From Pseudomonadota bacterium (GTDB taxonomy: Bacteria; Bdellovibrionota_B; Oligoflexia; Oligoflexales; Bin106), in assembly GCA_026710525.1 (NCBI GenBank), contig JAPOQT010000318.1, forward strand, positions 1-5,800: DNA of 5,800 bases. Direction: 5' to 3'. Position numbers and translations under genes: made by a program. Position 1 is the stretch's first letter; every line of letters begins with the position of its first letter. The notes under the pieces are model-generated. The model did no database searches and was not told where the DNA came from. It worked only from the letters and a program-made list of their open reading frames with translations. Positions 5,517-5,800 of this stretch are shown one piece after another.

Positions 5517-5800
5517 TTAATCAACTGACTCATCTGTAGACAAAGGTGTAATGGTGAGTTGAGCAGCAGGAAAAAGCTTTTTAATGTCTCGGCTGATCTG
5601 GGAATTTGTCAGTAATTGGGTTGTCTTCTTTTGTTTTTCCTCAATATCACGTTCAGATTGCTCACCGAGAGATAGCTCTGCCGCCTCGCCACCAGCTTGC
5701 TGATCACTTTCTGAGGCATTTTTGTTGTTAGTCAACTCTCCTTTAAAGGTAAAAACACCGCGAAAGCTAAATTGATTTTTTAAGGTTTGCTCGAAGGATG
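5517..5800 (-). CDS. C-terminal part of an unrecognised protein, N-terminus outside the window
   Basis: The minus-strand frame is open from the window edge to a TAA at 5517-5519, giving 93 residues of C-terminus. The first part (FEQTLKNQFSFRGVFTFKGE) looks like ordered, possibly beta-rich sequence. The middle is a Glu/Gln/Asn/Ser-rich, highly charged and probably disordered stretch, followed by a short amphipathic ending around SRDIKKLFPAAQLTITPL. No cysteine, membrane segment or known motif is visible, so no function is assigned. A TTG at 5735 could be taken as a start, but GGAG lies only two bases from it and the frame continues upstream with coding character. It is 71 bases upstream of the GTPase on the same strand. 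Confidence 0.6.
   Translation of the reverse strand, partial: SFEQTLKNQFSFRGVFTFKGELTNNKNASESDQQAGGEAAELSLGEQSERDIEEKQKKTTQLLTNSQISRDIKKLFPAAQLTITPLSTDESVD

Noticed and set aside
5517..5735. A complete 72-codon gene starting at the TTG at 5735
   Set aside because: The ribosome-like GGAG is only two bases from the TTG, and the frame stays open with plausible coding sequence to the window edge.
5517..5800. MglB (roadblock) partner of the GTPase
   Set aside because: The visible C-terminus does not resemble MglB; it would be a guess from gene position alone.

Overview
The window is a dense, envelope-oriented stretch of a Gram-negative chromosome. An MglA-type small GTPase, an outer-membrane beta-barrel of the kind described in Myxococcus and Bdellovibrio, LolA and two lipoproteins together suggest a member of the Bdellovibrionota/Oligoflexia or a related deltaproteobacterial-type lineage. 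This is inferred from family content only; there is no rRNA or other marker to fix the taxon. No tRNA, CRISPR array, insertion sequence or phage gene was seen, and no gap between genes exceeds about 160 bases.

Left part (1-2210): tilS (tRNA-Ile lysidine synthase) runs leftwards off the window edge. A divergent lolA (periplasmic lipoprotein carrier) is transcribed to the right from an 85-base shared intergenic region. lolA converges on the next gene with only 13 bases between the two stop codons.

Right part (2224-5800): five genes lie on the minus strand. In transcription order they are the C-terminal end of an unrecognised protein cut by the window edge, an MglA-like GTPase with an eroded switch-II motif, two lipoproteins, and an outer-membrane beta-barrel protein. 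The GTPase has its own consensus extended -10 promoter. The second lipoprotein gene has a good sigma70-like promoter overlapping the end of the first, plus a leader of about 90 bases in which the Shine-Dalgarno sequence sits in a small hairpin.

How they may work together: the two lipoproteins appear to be diverged tandem paralogues. They share four cysteines, the last two exactly 36 residues apart in both. With the barrel and the GTPase they could form a small cell-envelope module, loosely reminiscent of MglA-controlled surface machinery in myxobacteria. LolA next door is the general route for lipoproteins to the outer membrane, though it is transcribed separately. The joint function is a hypothesis. 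What the sequence supports directly is the gene order, the degenerate GTPase motif, the cysteine framework and the regulatory sites.
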